Part shown: piece by piece, positions 63,028 through 64,000 of the stretch
Layout: each line of letters begins with the position of its first letter
How positions within the stretch are numbered: the first letter of the stretch is position 1
Source: Candidatus Thorarchaeota archaeon SMTZ1-83
Lineage (GTDB): Archaea; Asgardarchaeota; Thorarchaeia; Thorarchaeales; Thorarchaeaceae
NCBI GenBank assembly: GCA_001563325.1
Contig: LRSK01000051.1
Span: 7,523-71,522 of the forward strand
Length of the DNA: 64,000 nucleotides
Direction: 5' to 3'
Notes under the pieces: model-generated
What the model saw: the letters and a program-made list of their open reading frames with translations, nothing else
Databases searched by the model: none
Told to the model about the DNA's origin: nothing
Position numbers and translations under genes: made by a program

Positions 63028-63740
63028 GTGATGATGACATCCCCTTCTGGGCCTCTCCACCGTACATTCTTCTCACAGATTTGCTACAGCTAGACAAGGT
63101 CAAACCTTGGAATGTGGATATCGGAAAGCTCGTATCAGGATTCCTTCTTGAGATGAAGCGTTTGGGGGACATAGACTTCAGAGTGTCGGGAAGTGCGCTA
63201 TACTCGGCCTCGGTCATATTCATGAAGAAGACTCGAGAGCTAATCGAATTGGGAGTCCTCCCACCCGAGGAAGATGAGGAGGAGGACCTCGTCATTCCAT
63301 TGATTCGTCCACCATTCAGAATCAGCAACCAGCGTGTGACGCTCGAGGAGTTGCTGATAGCAATGGACCGAGTGCTTAGCAGAGGCGTTCATAGGCGTCC
63401 TACTCCGAGGAAGAGAAGATATCGCAGCAGAGCAGACCCTTTGTCCTTCCAAGTTGAAACAACACGAGCTGACGTGGAGGAGAACATTGCGGAGGTATAT
63501 GGAGACCTCTCCAAGATCATGAAGATAGATGAGACTTCGAAGTTCGTGGATATTCTCATGAACAATACCAGAAGAGAGATTGTGCGAGTCTTCTTTGCTC
63601 TGCTTCATCTCTTTGCAAGAGCATTCATTGACATTTGGATGGACGAGAGACAGGTGATTTGGGTCAAGTTGTTGTCTCCGCCTCCTCCGGAGGATCTAGA
63701 GAATGGCGTTGGGGAGATACAACCTGCCTTGGAGAGATAG
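63024..63740 (+). CDS. scpA: Segregation and condensation protein A
   Basis: The kleisin subunit that bridges the SMC heads. MSDDDIPFWASPPYILLTDLLQL matches the N-terminal kleisin region that contacts the SMC neck, followed by the variable linker (RRPTPRKRRYRSRADPL) and the C-terminal winged helix (DILMNNTRREIVRVFFALLHLFA). The start ATG overlaps the smc stop by 4 bases (ATGA), so it is translationally coupled. Confidence 0.92.
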   Translation: MSDDDIPFWASPPYILLTDLLQLDKVKPWNVDIGKLVSGFLLEMKRLGDIDFRVSGSALYSASVIFMKKTRELIELGVLPPEEDEEEDLVIPLIRPPFRISNQRVTLEELLIAMDRVLSRGVHRRPTPRKRRYRSRADPLSFQVETTRADVEENIAEVYGDLSKIMKIDETSKFVDILMNNTRREIVRVFFALLHLFARAFIDIWMDERQVIWVKLLSPPPPEDLENGVGEIQPALER

Positions 63741-63749
63741 GTGATACCT

Positions 63750-64000
63750 GTGGACGAGGACTTGGTCAAACTCGAAGCTGCTCTATATGTGGTAGGTAGG
63801 CCAATCTCGATAGAAGAACTTGCGGGCATAATAGACAAGGCTGAGTCTACCACAAGACGGCTGCTTGAAGAGCTTAGTCATCATTACAACAAGCGAAAAG
63901 GAGCGCTGGAGGTTGTTGAGCTTCCTAGAGAGAGATATGTGATGCAGCTCAAACCAGAGCTCACGCCAAAAGTCGCCAAGCTGATTCCGGGGGGACTTCT
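63750..64000 (+). CDS. scpB: Segregation and condensation protein B (partial, cut by window end)
   Basis: The first ~83 residues are visible: EDLVKLEAALYVVGRPISIEELAGIIDKAESTTRRLLEELSHHYNKRKGALEVVELP. This is the first winged-helix domain of ScpB, the kite subunit that binds kleisin. GTG at 63750 follows AGGTGAT, a long match to the 16S rRNA tail, by 4 bases. It comes 9 bases after scpA, completing the smc-scpA-scpB operon. Confidence 0.9.
   Translation, partial: MDEDLVKLEAALYVVGRPISIEELAGIIDKAESTTRRLLEELSHHYNKRKGALEVVELPRERYVMQLKPELTPKVAKLIPGGL

Overview
The window comes from an archaeal chromosome. It carries archaeal or eukaryote-like information-processing genes (topoisomerase VI, FEN1, Hef, an RPA-like protein, aIF1A, aIF2-beta, aEF1-beta, NMD3, Rio1, a Dim2/Pno1-type KH protein, SRP54, L10e, L35Ae, deoxyhypusine synthase, Cdc48), an A-type ATP synthase, and AT-rich TATA-like boxes upstream of many genes. 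A cluster of roadblock proteins, an MglA-like small GTPase and a zinc-ribbon/vWA protein laid out like Sec23/Sec24 points to the Asgard group. Together with the balanced base composition I would guess Thorarchaeia, but the lineage is an inference. No rRNA or tRNA gene, CRISPR array, insertion sequence or prophage was seen. Many starts are TTG preceded by GGTGA- or GGAGG-type ribosome binding sites.

Layout. 1-3.4 kb: a partial HD-domain protein and a very large secreted DOMON-type membrane protein. 3.6-4.6 kb: a polyprenyl-phosphate sugar-1-phosphate transferase. 4.6-10.2 kb: a conserved minus-strand archaeal block (NMD3, aIF1A, Rio1, KH protein, Top6B, Top6A). 10.3-11.1 kb: a DUF134/NifX pair on the opposite strand, inside the translation block. 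11.1-13.7 kb: FEN1, RPA-like protein, aIF2-beta, DUF424. 14.2-17.8 kb: a Zn-ribbon protein, aEF1-beta, Cdc48, a small helical protein and FAD synthetase. 17.8-24.3 kb: a GT-C-like membrane protein and a deoC / aldehyde ferredoxin oxidoreductase / PAPS-reductase-like operon. 24.6-33.4 kb: an ion transporter, Hef, two transcription regulators, a sugar nucleotidyltransferase and a radical SAM protein. 33.5-38.3 kb: ATP synthase F, A and B subunits, with a uracil-DNA glycosylase and a membrane protein between A and B. 38.4-45.4 kb: PyrI, SRP54, TrmY, a TGS GTPase, TrmJ, a methyltransferase, a kinase-like protein and L10e. 45.5-54.9 kb: mixed genes, including deoxyhypusine synthase, L35Ae, an acyl-CoA synthetase subunit and a cis-prenyltransferase. 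55-59.2 kb: the GTPase/roadblock/vWA cluster. 59.4-64 kb: smc-scpA-scpB, cut by the window end.

The most interesting parts are: (a) the 55.0-59.2 kb cluster of four roadblock proteins, one MglA-like GTPase and a Sec23/24-like vWA protein, which looks like a compact GTPase-regulated membrane or cytoskeletal module; (b) the deoC-AOR operon, where the aldolase carries an extra cysteine-rich tail and the next gene could oxidise its acetaldehyde product; (c) a family-4 uracil-DNA glycosylase that lacks one expected Fe-S cysteine; (d) a small membrane-protein gene frameshifted by a 19-bp tandem duplication; and (e) short genes and structured intergenic stretches that standard gene calling would miss.
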